NCBI RefSeq assembly: GCF_904528075.1
Contig: NZ_LR882035.1
Span: forward strand, 2,852,001-2,916,000
DNA: 64,000 bases
Source: Agreia sp. COWG
GTDB lineage: Bacteria > Actinomycetota > Actinomycetes > Actinomycetales > Microbacteriaceae
Direction of reading: 5' to 3'
Below the pieces are notes generated by a model. The model was not told the DNA's origin. It saw nothing but the letters and a program-made list of their open reading frames with translations, and did not search any database. The position numbers and the translations under genes are program-made. Positions 9,258 to 17,070 of this stretch are shown piece by piece. Position 1 is the first letter of the stretch; every line of letters begins with the position of its first letter.

Positions 9258-9310
9258 CCCGACTCGTGGCCGACCCGACTCGTGGCCGACCCGACTCGTG
9301 GCCGACCCGA
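9258..9310. repeat. 16-bp tandem repeat, 3.3 copies
   Basis: Three perfect direct copies of CCCGACTCGTGGCCGA plus a 5-bp partial copy, in the gap downstream of alanine dehydrogenase. No gene spans it. It may be a simple minisatellite; no terminator-like stem is obvious in it. Confidence 0.9.
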
Positions 9311-9327
9311 CGAGCAACGCTGCGCCG

Positions 9328-10443
9328 CTAGACCAGCAGCTCCTGGGCGTCGTGCAGCTGCAGGCCGAGGGCTGCGGCGACACCCGCGTTGTAGACGTTG
9401 CCGTCGTGCGTGTTCAGCCCCTTCGCGAGCGCGGCGTCGTCGGCCAGGGCGCGCGTCCAGCCCTTGTCGGCGAGCGCTACGACGTAGGGCAGTGTCGCGT
9501 TCGTGAGGGCGCGCGTCGAGGTCTCGGGCACGGCCCCCGGCATGTTCGCGACGCAGTAGTACACGCTGTCGTGCACGGCGAAGATGGGGTCGTCGTGCGT
9601 CGTGGCGTGCGATCCCTCGAAGCAGCCGCCCTGGTCGATGGCGATGTCGACCAGAACACTGCCGGGCTTCATGGTGGCGACCATCGCATCCGTCACGAGC
9701 TTGGGCGCCTGCGCGCCCGGAATGAGCACCGAGCCGATCACGAGGTCGGCCTCCCGCACCTGGGCCGCGATCTCGTAGCTCGACGACGTGCGGGTCTGGA
9801 TGGCTCCGCCGAAGCGGTTCTCCAGCTCGCGCAGCCGCGGAATCGAGAGGTCGACGATCGTGACATCGGCACCCATGCCCAGGGCGTTGGCGGCCGCGTG
9901 CTCGCCGGCGACGCCGCCGCCGATCACCACGACCTTGGCCTTGGGCGTTCCGGGGACGCCGCCGAGCAGGATGCCCCGCCCTCCGGCTGCACTCATCAGG
10001 TGATAGGCGCCGACCTGGGCGGAGAGCCGCCCGGCGACCTCGCTCATGGGCTGCAGAAGGGGCAGCGAGCGGTTCGGCAGCTGCACGGTCTCGTAGGCGA
10101 TTCCGGTGGTTCCGGTCGACAGCAGAGCGTCGGTGCAGGCCTGGGATGCGGCCAGGTGCAGATAGGTGAAGAGCGTCTGGCCGCGGCGCATGCGGCCGTA
10201 CTCGGCGGCGATCGGTTCCTTCACCTTGATGACCAGCTCGGCGCTCGCCCACACCTCGTCGGCGGTGTCGACGATCGTGGCCCCGGCCTCGACGAACTGC
10301 TCGTCGCTGATGCGCGAGCCGATGCCCGCACTCTTCTCGACGACCACCGTGTGGCCGCGGCGCACGAGCTCGTGCACCCCGGCGGGCGTGGCGGCGACCC
10401 TGTTCTCGTTGTTCTTGATCTCTTTCGGCACTCCGATGTGCAT
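9328..10443 (-). CDS. ald: alanine dehydrogenase
   Basis: NAD-dependent L-alanine dehydrogenase (alanine + NAD to pyruvate + ammonia + NADH), 371 residues, the usual length. The N-terminus MHIGVPKEIKNNENR is diagnostic; later come VIKVKEP with the conserved Lys, LFTYLHLA, the Rossmann motif VVIGGGVAGEHAA, SVLIPGAQAPKLV, and DIAIDQGGCFEGS near the active site. The ATG at 10443 has GGAG 5 bases upstream. It is divergently transcribed from an Lrp/AsnC-family gene, the usual ald-aldR arrangement in actinobacteria, so alanine-responsive activation by that regulator is very likely. Confidence 0.96.
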   Translation of the reverse strand: MHIGVPKEIKNNENRVAATPAGVHELVRRGHTVVVEKSAGIGSRISDEQFVEAGATIVDTADEVWASAELVIKVKEPIAAEYGRMRRGQTLFTYLHLAASQACTDALLSTGTTGIAYETVQLPNRSLPLLQPMSEVAGRLSAQVGAYHLMSAAGGRGILLGGVPGTPKAKVVVIGGGVAGEHAAANALGMGADVTIVDLSIPRLRELENRFGGAIQTRTSSSYEIAAQVREADLVIGSVLIPGAQAPKLVTDAMVATMKPGSVLVDIAIDQGGCFEGSHATTHDDPIFAVHDSVYYCVANMPGAVPETSTRALTNATLPYVVALADKGWTRALADDAALAKGLNTHDGNVYNAGVAAALGLQLHDAQELLV

Positions 10444-10587
10444 GAGGTCTCCGTTCGTTCGGCCGATGCGGCAAGGCGGGTCACGTAGTGCGTCGACCCG
10501 GGTCAATCCTTCTGATCGTTCGGCTTTACGGATCAATAAACGTAGGATCAGCGATGTATGCGTCTTTTTTCACGATAATCTTCACTC
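10444..10587. promoter_or_regulatory. divergent ald / Lrp-family control region
   Basis: A 144-bp intergenic region, more AT-rich than its flanks around 10525-10585, holding both promoters. A short inverted element TACG-(10 bp)-CGTA lies at about 10528-10545. By analogy with other ald-aldR pairs the Lrp-family octamer should bind here. Exact promoter elements cannot be fixed by eye. Confidence 0.6.
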
Positions 10588-11097
10588 ATGAGCGATGAGA
10601 GGCAAGCGCCGTCGAAGAATCAACGCCCGCCCGTCGTGGTGGCCGAGCTCGACGACATCGACCGCACACTGATCCGTGTGCTTCGACAGAACGCCCGCAC
10701 CCCGAACAGTCGCTTGGCCGAGCTCGCGGGTATCGCCCCCTCGACCTGCGTCGCGCGGGTCAAGTCCCTCGTGTCGCGGGGCGTGATCTCGGGGTTCACC
10801 GCCACGATCGACCCGGCAACCGTCGGGCTGGGCCTCGAAGCGTTGATCAGCGTGGGCATCCGGGCCGGTGCGCGCAACCTCATGATGGAGCTGAGCGACG
10901 AGATCCGCGGACTGCCCGGAGTGGTTCAGCTGTACTTCCTCGGCGGGGCGGAGGACTTCATCATCCACGTGGCCGTGCGCGACAGCGCCGCCGTTCGCGA
11001 CTTCGTGCTCGATCACCTCTCGGCGCATCCGGCCGTGGCGTCGACCCGAACCAGCCTGGTCTTCGACCACCACTACAGCGGGCCGACGCTCGACTGA
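10588..11097 (+). CDS. aldR: Lrp/AsnC family regulator, probable activator of ald
   Basis: A 169-residue feast/famine regulator. An N-terminal helix-turn-helix (LDDIDRTLIRVLRQNARTP, then LAELAGIAPSTC and RVKSLVSRGVI) is followed by the RAM effector-binding domain (GLEALISVGI, ELSDEIRGLPGV, LGGAEDFIIHVAV, VASTRTSLVFD). Its position divergent from alanine dehydrogenase matches AldR of mycobacteria, which senses alanine and other amino acids and controls ald. No strong Shine-Dalgarno precedes the ATG. It is convergent with the alpha/beta hydrolase 32 bp away. Confidence 0.9.
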   Translation: MSDERQAPSKNQRPPVVVAELDDIDRTLIRVLRQNARTPNSRLAELAGIAPSTCVARVKSLVSRGVISGFTATIDPATVGLGLEALISVGIRAGARNLMMELSDEIRGLPGVVQLYFLGGAEDFIIHVAVRDSAAVRDFVLDHLSAHPAVASTRTSLVFDHHYSGPTLD

Positions 11098-11129
11098 GCT
11101 GCCCCAGACCGGCTCCCCGCAGCGCTCTC

Positions 11130-11981
11130 TCAGACCTGCTGGGCCGGCTCGTCTGGGTACTCGGAGAAGGTCGCGAGCTCCTCGTGGCCAGAGAGGAAGC
11201 CGCCGAGAATCGCGGCCATGACCTCGGGCTTGACGCTGTGGTTCGCGGCGTCGATCACCACGTGGCGCGCATCCGGCAGGGCGGCGGCCAGGGCCTTCGC
11301 CGCGGGAGGGAAGATCGGCACGCTCTGCCGGCCCACCATCGCGATCACGGGCTGCGTGACCGATGCCCATTGCTCGGACCACGGGGCCTGCTGCGCACGC
11401 TCGAGCACGGCCTCGTCATACGAGAGAGTGGTCGAGATGTCGAGCATGGCGGGCCACGCCGCAGAGTTCTTCGCGCCCTCGAGCCACGCCGGCGGCATGT
11501 CCTTCATGAAGTACTCGACCACGGCGGCACGATCGCCGGATGCGACGAGCTCGTTCATCGCGCGGAGGTCGTCGCCGCCGTCACCCTCGCCCTCGAGCGC
11601 GAGCGGCACCTCGAACAGCGCGAGCCTCGTGATGCGCTCCCCCACGCCCGGCGTCGCGGCGGCCCACAGCGCGAGCGCCCCGCCCGACGAGTTGCCATAG
11701 AGCGCCGCCGGAGCGTCGAGAACGTCGAGCAGCGCGGCGATATCGTCGACCTCGCGCTCGACGGAGTAGGGCTGCGTGTCGCCGCTCTCTCCCCGCCCGC
11801 GCCGGTCGTAGTTGATCACGCTGAAGCCCTGGTCGGCGAGCATCGTGGCGATCTGCATCGAGGTGTCGTCGAACGCCCTGTAGTTCATGGCACTCGCCAC
11901 CATAATCAGGGCGGTCGCCCCGCTTCCGAGCCTGTCGTAGGCGATGCGGGTGCCGTCGGCGCTTGTCACGAACTCAGTCAT
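11130..11981 (-). CDS. alpha/beta fold hydrolase
   Basis: A 283-residue cytoplasmic alpha/beta hydrolase. The nucleophile elbow is GNSSGGALAL (Ser near residue 97), the oxyanion-side strand is ALIMVASAM, and the sequence YDRRGRGESGD is the usual loop before the helical region. An acid and C-terminal His (DAANHSVKPEVM) complete a plausible triad. It resembles the small EstB/MhpC-like hydrolases annotated broadly in actinobacteria; the substrate is unknown. It is a single gene, convergent with aldR. Confidence 0.85.
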   Translation of the reverse strand: MTEFVTSADGTRIAYDRLGSGATALIMVASAMNYRAFDDTSMQIATMLADQGFSVINYDRRGRGESGDTQPYSVEREVDDIAALLDVLDAPAALYGNSSGGALALWAAATPGVGERITRLALFEVPLALEGEGDGGDDLRAMNELVASGDRAAVVEYFMKDMPPAWLEGAKNSAAWPAMLDISTTLSYDEAVLERAQQAPWSEQWASVTQPVIAMVGRQSVPIFPPAAKALAAALPDARHVVIDAANHSVKPEVMAAILGGFLSGHEELATFSEYPDEPAQQV

Positions 11982-12183
11982 GCTCGCAGCCTACTCAGCG
12001 CCGGCGCGGTCTTCGTGGGGGCTTTCGGTCGCGGCACGACCCGTCTTTCTTCAAACCGCGAACATAGATTCTTGGGGGACAACGACAGGAGCTACGGGAC
12101 TCCGAGTACCAGCACATCTTCGACGAAGGCCGCAGTCACCCCTACAGTTCGATCGAGACGTCAAATTCGAGTGAGGAACACGC

Positions 12184-13515
12184 ATGAGTATCTACGAGGG
12201 CTTCGAAGGATACCGAGATCCAACCGAGGAACAGGTTCTGGAAGAGCTGCTTCGTGTTCCCGTAATCCTTGACACGAACGTTCTACTTGATCTTTATAGC
12301 TACCCGGAGCCTGCCCGTAAAGTCGCAATTGATCTTCTCGACTCACTTCACGAGCAACTATGGATACCTCATCAGGTCATGCGCGAGTTTTGGCGAAATC
12401 GACATTCAGTCATTGCCGACATCAAAGCTCCGACCCGGCCGCTTTTTAATGTCCGTCAAGAGCTTCTCACGATCGTTAATCAGCTTCGTCCAGATGCTGC
12501 CAAGACCGACGAGATCGCGCGAATCAAGGCAATGATTGCGACTCAATTGGGTGAACTCGAGCAGGCAATCGATGACGCTCGTGGAGCCCCGCTAGACGTC
12601 AAGAAGATCCTCGAAGATTCGTCGGCCGATCCAGTCCTCGTAGAACTCGAACGGATACTTGCTGGACGAGTAGGAAGCGCTCCGCTCGAATCCGACGAAG
12701 CCGAGATGATCCAGGAAGGCCTTCGTCGATTCGAGGCCAAAATTCCGCCTGGATATGCGGACGGCAATCCGAAGCGGAAACAACCGTTGGAGCAGGGGAC
12801 CGGCGATTTCTTGGTCTGGGAACAGACGCTCGCTCACATGGAGACTCAGCCTGCTGTCGGATTTATCATCGTCACCGACGACTCTAAAGAAGACTGGCGC
12901 CTGATATCAAAATCAACACCACTTGGAGTTCGACCGGAACTTGTCCGTGAGAGCATCGCTCGAACCGGCAATAAGTTCACTCTCCTCCGTCGGGAGGACT
13001 TCTATCGGCTTATGTCGAAGCTTCGAAATGTGGACGAGGCCCAGTCGGACGCCCTGGTGTCGGCTAGCGTCTCGAAATCGACAGACGCCGCGGGCGATGC
13101 CATCGGAGCCGCATGGTCCTACGACGCTTATCTCAGATTGCTATCGGACCTCCAATCGAATGACAATTCGATTCAGGCCGACATCATCGTCGCCGCAGCC
13201 GTCGCGGATGGCTTTGTTGGCAGGTCGGCAATTTATCTGAGCGCAGGATTCTCGGAGGAGCGATCCCTGCGACGGTTCTCACTTCCAGCACAAAGAGTTG
13301 CTCTGGGCCTTGTCGAGGAAGGCCTCCTGCGGGACGACGCTACAGCTCCCTTGGAGGCACTGTACGAAGGCCCTGGAAAGACGATCGGTTACGAGGTTCC
13401 CTCGGAATTTGTTGAGTTTGAGCTTCGAAGGATTGCGGATTCAAGACCTGTCGATAGTTCCGCGACTTTGGAGACATCGGCCTCAGCGGAGCCCGCGGCG
13501 TTAATCTCCAACTAA
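12184..13515 (+). CDS. PIN-like domain nuclease candidate on a low-GC islet
   Basis: A 443-residue protein. Residues about 25-70 (PVILDTNVLLDLY, then LWIPHQVMREFWRNR) match the PIN-like domain class often called PIN_8/DUF4935, with the metal-binding Asp of DTN. GTGDFLVWEQTL and FIIVTDDSKEDW further on supply the remaining acidic residues, so the nuclease site looks intact. A linker and a roughly 110-residue C-terminal domain of unknown fold follow. Codon use is unlike the neighbours: bases 12241-12300 hold only 27 G/C of 60, with many A/T third positions. An SD GAGGA precedes the ATG. Proteins of this class are frequently strain-specific and linked with defence loci, but no partner is present here. 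Horizontal acquisition is inferred. Confidence 0.8.
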   Translation: MSIYEGFEGYRDPTEEQVLEELLRVPVILDTNVLLDLYSYPEPARKVAIDLLDSLHEQLWIPHQVMREFWRNRHSVIADIKAPTRPLFNVRQELLTIVNQLRPDAAKTDEIARIKAMIATQLGELEQAIDDARGAPLDVKKILEDSSADPVLVELERILAGRVGSAPLESDEAEMIQEGLRRFEAKIPPGYADGNPKRKQPLEQGTGDFLVWEQTLAHMETQPAVGFIIVTDDSKEDWRLISKSTPLGVRPELVRESIARTGNKFTLLRREDFYRLMSKLRNVDEAQSDALVSASVSKSTDAAGDAIGAAWSYDAYLRLLSDLQSNDNSIQADIIVAAAVADGFVGRSAIYLSAGFSEERSLRRFSLPAQRVALGLVEEGLLRDDATAPLEALYEGPGKTIGYEVPSEFVEFELRRIADSRPVDSSATLETSASAEPAALISN

Positions 13516-13702
13516 TTCAATAACTTGAATCCATGGAGAATAAATCTGACCTGCGAGGAGCTTGCTGCTTAGGCACAACTGTCCATGGCCGCATCGTGTC
13601 CACTTTTCGTCGAGTATCGCTCTTCAGTCGGGGCGGAAATGACCTAACCAGAGGCGCCGCGGGGGCTATCGGCCGCCCTCGCGCCGCCGTATCGTCGAGG
13701 CC
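13516..13702. other. intergenic, end of the low-GC islet
   Basis: 187 bp with no convincing gene. The first part is still AT-rich like the PIN-like gene; base composition returns to the local high-GC average by about 13640. No integrase, tRNA or direct-repeat boundary could be recognised. Confidence 0.6.
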
Positions 13703-14050
13703 ATGACACTGACATGGGAAGAGCTCGTCGTCGATTGCCAGGACTTTCTCGCGCAGGGTCACTGGTGGGCCGACGCGCTGGGCTGGCAGATCGTCGACGA
13801 GGACGAAGACTCCATTGAGCTTCGCAACCCGGATGCCCCTGGCCCGACGCTGCTCTTCCTCACCGTTCTCGAGGGCAAGACCACAAAGAACCGCCTGCAC
13901 CTCGACTTCGTGCCCGACGACCAAGACGCAGAGGTCGACCGGCTCGTGGCCATGGGCGCCAGCCGCATCGACATCGGCCAGCAGAAGCAGAGCTGGGTCG
14001 TTCTGGCCGACCCCGAGGGCAACGAATTCTGCGTGCTCGCCGCCCGCTGA
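13703..14050 (+). CDS. VOC (glyoxalase-like) family protein
   Basis: A 115-residue single-module vicinal-oxygen-chelate protein. It has WWADALGWQIV near the N-terminus, a paired beta-alpha-beta module (NPDAPGPTLLFLTV, then NRLHLDFVPDD) and the C-terminal VVLADPEGNEFCVLAAR typical of glyoxalase_6-like proteins. His of HLDF and Glu of GNEF are candidate metal ligands. Function could be isomerase, dioxygenase or resistance-type binding; no substrate can be assigned. It is a single gene followed by a large palindromic element. Confidence 0.85.
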   Translation: MTLTWEELVVDCQDFLAQGHWWADALGWQIVDEDEDSIELRNPDAPGPTLLFLTVLEGKTTKNRLHLDFVPDDQDAEVDRLVAMGASRIDIGQQKQSWVVLADPEGNEFCVLAAR

Positions 14051-14073
14051 GGCGATCTCGAGAGGTCCGTTAC

Positions 14074-14155
14074 CCGTTCAACAGGACGAATTCGTCACAG
14101 GCTGGCGAGTCGTCACGAATCGCACGGCGATTCGCTCGTTCGTCCTGTTGAACGG
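14074..14155. repeat. 82-bp nested palindrome (17-bp outer arms plus inner hairpin)
   Basis: Outer arms 14074-14090 and 14139-14155 are perfect 17-bp inverted copies (CCGTTCAACAGGACGAA and its complement). The 48-bp interior contains a second hairpin with 7-bp arms at 14116-14122 and 14128-14134. It sits between the convergent VOC and TUDOR-like genes and could act as a bidirectional terminator or be a REP/MITE-like mobile palindrome. No U-tract follows. Confidence 0.85.
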
Positions 14156-14173
14156 ATCAGAGGGTCGCGCGGC

Positions 14174-14380
14174 TCAGGACTTCTTGGTGAGGGCCGATTC
14201 CTTGTGCGCGGCCTTCTTGCCCGACTTGTCGCTCTCGACCACGTAGGCGGGCTCGTCGCTCGACGCGGTGAACTTCTGCCCATCGAGCTGGAAGTCCTTG
14301 GTCTTCTTCTCGACCACAGTTCCGTGGGTCGTGCCCTGCGGGGTGTTCCACTCGACCGCGTCGCCCTTGCTGAATGACAT
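14174..14380 (-). CDS. DUF2945-like (TUDOR-type) small protein
   Basis: A 68-residue protein starting MSFSKGDAVEWNTPQG; the ATG at 14380 has GGGAG about 5 bases upstream. The core has the pattern KGDxVxWN, HGTVVEKKTKDF and AYVVESDKSGKKAAHK seen in DUF2945 (hypervirulence-associated TUDOR domain) proteins, which are small, basic and of unknown function, often placed with stress genes. It is divergent from the copper ATPase, whose operator lies between them, so shared control is possible but not shown. Confidence 0.8.
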   Translation of the reverse strand: MSFSKGDAVEWNTPQGTTHGTVVEKKTKDFQLDGQKFTASSDEPAYVVESDKSGKKAAHKESALTKKS

Positions 14381-14426
14381 GACTCTCCCGTGCTCGCCGA
14401 GCTTCAAGTATCCGTGCGCCCGCCGA

Positions 14427-14461
14427 TTGTCGTATACCCCCTAGGGGTATACGATCGAAAG
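14427..14461 (+). promoter_or_regulatory. CsoR-type copper operator overlapping the copB promoter
   Basis: A near-perfect 25-bp inverted repeat at 14430-14454 has the core GTATACCCCCTAGGGGTATAC, with C-rich then G-rich halves around CTAG as in known CsoR/RcnR-family operators. It overlaps a plausible promoter: TTGTCG at 14427-14432, 17-bp spacer, TACGAT at 14450-14455. Transcription would then begin at or next to the ATG at 14462. No csoR gene lies in this window. Metal specificity is inferred from motif and gene type. Confidence 0.8.
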
Positions 14462-16588
14462 ATGAGCTCCCCGCAGCACGATCACGGTACGCACGATCAC
14501 GGTACGCACGAGCAGGCCCACGACCATGCGGGCCACGATCACTCCGCGATGGACCACGGCGGCCACGACCACTCGGCGCACGGCGGCCACGGCGGCCACG
14601 CCGCGCACTTTCGCCGCCTCTTCTGGATCATGCTCGTCATCGCACTGCCCGTGGTCGCCTTCTCACCGATGTTCGCGATGATCCTGGGCTACGAGCTGCC
14701 CGAGAACGTGGCCATCCGGCTGATCTCCCCCCTTCTCGGAACGGTCATGTTCGTCTGGGGCGGCGCCCCCTTCCTCACCGGAGGCCTCGGCGAGATCAAG
14801 GCCCGCCAACCGGGAATGATGCTGCTGATCGCCCTCGCCATCAGCGTGGCCTTCGTCTCGAGCTGGGGAGCCACCCTCGACCTGCTCGACTCTCAGCTCG
14901 ACTTCTGGTGGGAGCTCGCGCTGCTCATCGTGATCATGCTGCTCGGCCACTGGGTCGAGATGAGCTCCCTGGCCCAGGCCTCGAGCGCGCTCGACAGTCT
15001 CGCGGCCCTCATCCCCGACGAGGCGGAGAGGGTCGATGCCGACGCTTCCGTCGTCGTCGTGAGCCCGGCCGATCTGCGGCGCGGCGACACCGTCGTCGTG
15101 CGCCCCGGGGCGCGCCTGCCCGCGGACGGCGTCATCGTCGAGGGCACGGCCGACGTCGACGAGTCGATGGTCACGGGCGAGTCCGTTCCGGTCTCCCGCA
15201 CGTCAGGCGACGCCGTGGTCGCCGGAACGGTCGCAACCGACTCGGCCCTGCGCATCCGGGTCACGGCGACCGGCGACGAGACCGCGCTGGCGGGCATCCG
15301 AAAGCTGGTGACCGAGGCGCAGAACTCCACGTCGAGGGCGCAGCGCATCGCGGACCGCGCCGCGGCCTGGCTCTTCTGGTTCGCGCTGGGCTCGGCCGTG
15401 ATCACCGCTGTCGTCTGGTCGCTGGTCGGCAGCCCGAACGACGCGATCATCCGAACCATCACGGTGCTCGTCATCGCCTGCCCGCACGCCCTCGGCCTCG
15501 CGATTCCGCTCGTGGTGTCGATCGCCACGGAGCGTGCCGCGAAGGGCGGCGTTCTGGTCAAGGACCGCCTCGCGCTCGAGAGCATGCGCACCGTCGATAC
15601 CGTGCTCTTCGACAAGACGGGCACGCTGACGACAGGCAGGCCCACCGTGACCTCGGTCGTCGGAGCGGGTACCGGAACGGGTGTCGGCGCCGGAATGAGC
15701 GCCGACGACGTGCTCGCCCTCGCGGCGTCCGCCGAGGCCGACTCGGAGCATCCGGTCGGCAGGGCCATCGTCGCCGAGGCCGAGGCGCGCGCGCTCACCG
15801 TGACCCGCGCCACGGACTTCGTCGCGTCGACGGCGATCGGGGTCGAGGCTCGCGTCGACGGCCGCCGCATCAGCGTCGGCGGCCCACGCCTGCTCAAGCG
15901 GGCGGGCGCCCGGGCGCTGGAGGCGACGCGCAGCTGGTCGGCCGACGGTGAGATCGTGCTGCACGTGCTCGAGGACACCAGGGTGATCGGCGCGATCGGC
16001 CTCGCCGATGCGGTGCGGCCCGAGTCGCGCGCGGCGGTCGACGAGCTGCGTTCGCGCGGGGTACAGGTCGTCATGATCACGGGCGACGCCGAGGCGGTCG
16101 CGCACTCCGTGGCGAGCGGGCTCGGCATCGAGCGGGTCTTCTCGGGAGTACGGCCAGAGGACAAGTCGACGACGGTGCGCGAGCTGCAACGGGAGGGCCG
16201 GAAGGTCGCCATGGTCGGCGACGGGGTGAACGACGCCCCGGCGCTGGCCCAGGCCGATGTGGGCATCGCGATCGGAGCAGGAACCGACGTGGCCATCGCG
16301 TCTGCCGGAGTGATCCTGGCCAGCGATGACCCGCGCTCGGTCGTATCGGTGATCGACCTCTCGAAGGCGAGTTACCGCAAGATGACGCAGAACCTCTGGT
16401 GGGCCGCGGGGTACAACCTGCTGTCGGTGCCCCTCGCCGCCGGGGTTCTCGCACCCGTCGGCTTCGTGCTGCCGATGGAGATCGGAGCGCTGCTGATGTC
16501 GATCTCGACGGTCGTGGTGGCGCTGAACGCGCAGCTGCTGCGCCGCCTCGACCTGCGCCCGAGCCCGGTCGGACTCAGCGGGGTGTGA
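14462..16588 (+). CDS. copB: CopB-type (P1B-3) copper/heavy-metal P-type ATPase
   Basis: Membrane metal-exporting ATPase of 708 residues. The N-terminal 50 residues are His-rich (HDHGT repeated, HDHAGHDHS), a cytoplasmic metal-binding tail that replaces CxxC domains. Transmembrane helices follow, then TGES near residue 238, the metal-site motif CPH (IACPHALGL) near 340, phosphorylation motif DKTGTLT near 383, and GDGVNDAPALA near 586. CPH rather than CPC, with a His-rich tail, defines the CopB/P1B-3 class, thought to move Cu(II) or Cu(I), sometimes Ag. The ATG at 14462 is chosen because the CsoR-type operator lies immediately upstream; the longer frame from 14390 would run through it. It overlaps the convergent NTF2-like gene by 14 bp. 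Confidence 0.93.
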   Translation: MSSPQHDHGTHDHGTHEQAHDHAGHDHSAMDHGGHDHSAHGGHGGHAAHFRRLFWIMLVIALPVVAFSPMFAMILGYELPENVAIRLISPLLGTVMFVWGGAPFLTGGLGEIKARQPGMMLLIALAISVAFVSSWGATLDLLDSQLDFWWELALLIVIMLLGHWVEMSSLAQASSALDSLAALIPDEAERVDADASVVVVSPADLRRGDTVVVRPGARLPADGVIVEGTADVDESMVTGESVPVSRTSGDAVVAGTVATDSALRIRVTATGDETALAGIRKLVTEAQNSTSRAQRIADRAAAWLFWFALGSAVITAVVWSLVGSPNDAIIRTITVLVIACPHALGLAIPLVVSIATERAAKGGVLVKDRLALESMRTVDTVLFDKTGTLTTGRPTVTSVVGAGTGTGVGAGMSADDVLALAASAEADSEHPVGRAIVAEAEARALTVTRATDFVASTAIGVEARVDGRRISVGGPRLLKRAGARALEATRSWSADGEIVLHVLEDTRVIGAIGLADAVRPESRAAVDELRSRGVQVVMITGDAEAVAHSVASGLGIERVFSGVRPEDKSTTVRELQREGRKVAMVGDGVNDAPALAQADVGIAIGAGTDVAIASAGVILASDDPRSVVSVIDLSKASYRKMTQNLWWAAGYNLLSVPLAAGVLAPVGFVLPMEIGALLMSISTVVVALNAQLLRRLDLRPSPVGLSGV

Positions 16589-17006
16589 GCTCGCTCGCGT
16601 GGGCGGCGAGCACCACCCAACGGCCCGCGAACGGAATCCAGGTGCGCGAGTAGATCATCCTCCCCGCGAACGGTTCACCGCCCGCGATGCCCTCGAGCTC
16701 GACGACCGTGCGCGTGAGCCCCGTGGACTCCTCGATCTGCACCTCGAGCGACACCTCGCCGAGCCTCGACAGACGTAGTGCGCCCGAGCGGTGGGCTTCG
16801 AGGTCACCCTCCTTGTCGAGAACCGCGCCATCCGGTGCGATGAAGCGAACCTCGGGATGCAGCAACCGGTGCAGCGCCTCGACGTCGCCCGCCAGCTGGG
16901 CCGCGTGCAACGCGTGCTCGGCGTCGATGAGAGCCTGCACGGCGGGAGAGACGAGGCTCTCGCGGGCGTTCTCGATCGAGGCGCTGCTTCGAAGATCCAT
17001 GTGCAT
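16575..17006 (-). CDS. NTF2-like (DUF4440-type) protein
   Basis: A 143-residue SnoaL/NTF2-like protein. It begins with a helix ending DAEHALHAAQLAGDVEALHRLLHPEVRFIAPDG, the signature of DUF4440-type proteins, followed by a beta-rich sheet with FAGRMIYSRTWIPFAGRWVVLAAHAS. These domains form cones that bind small ligands or act as enzymes; no active site can be assigned. The start at 17006 is chosen from a GGGTG just upstream; ATG at 17000 and 17042 are alternatives. It is tail-to-tail with the copper ATPase. Confidence 0.8.
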   Translation of the reverse strand: MHMDLRSSASIENARESLVSPAVQALIDAEHALHAAQLAGDVEALHRLLHPEVRFIAPDGAVLDKEGDLEAHRSGALRLSRLGEVSLEVQIEESTGLTRTVVELEGIAGGEPFAGRMIYSRTWIPFAGRWVVLAAHASELTPR

Positions 17007-17070
17007 CACCCTAAACGGCTCGCGCCGCACCCCCATTGGCAACGTGTCACCTGGCGTGCTTGGCTAGAGC

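Noticed and set aside
8023..10488. 821-residue plus-strand frame and a 734-residue minus-strand frame across the monooxygenase and ald genes
   Set aside because: Both run across two real genes and their gap, shifted in frame or strand, and show only Arg/Gly/Ala-rich composition.
12000..13702. Prophage or integrative element around the PIN-like gene
   Set aside because: No integrase, tRNA, structural phage gene or direct-repeat ends were found; only one gene has foreign composition.
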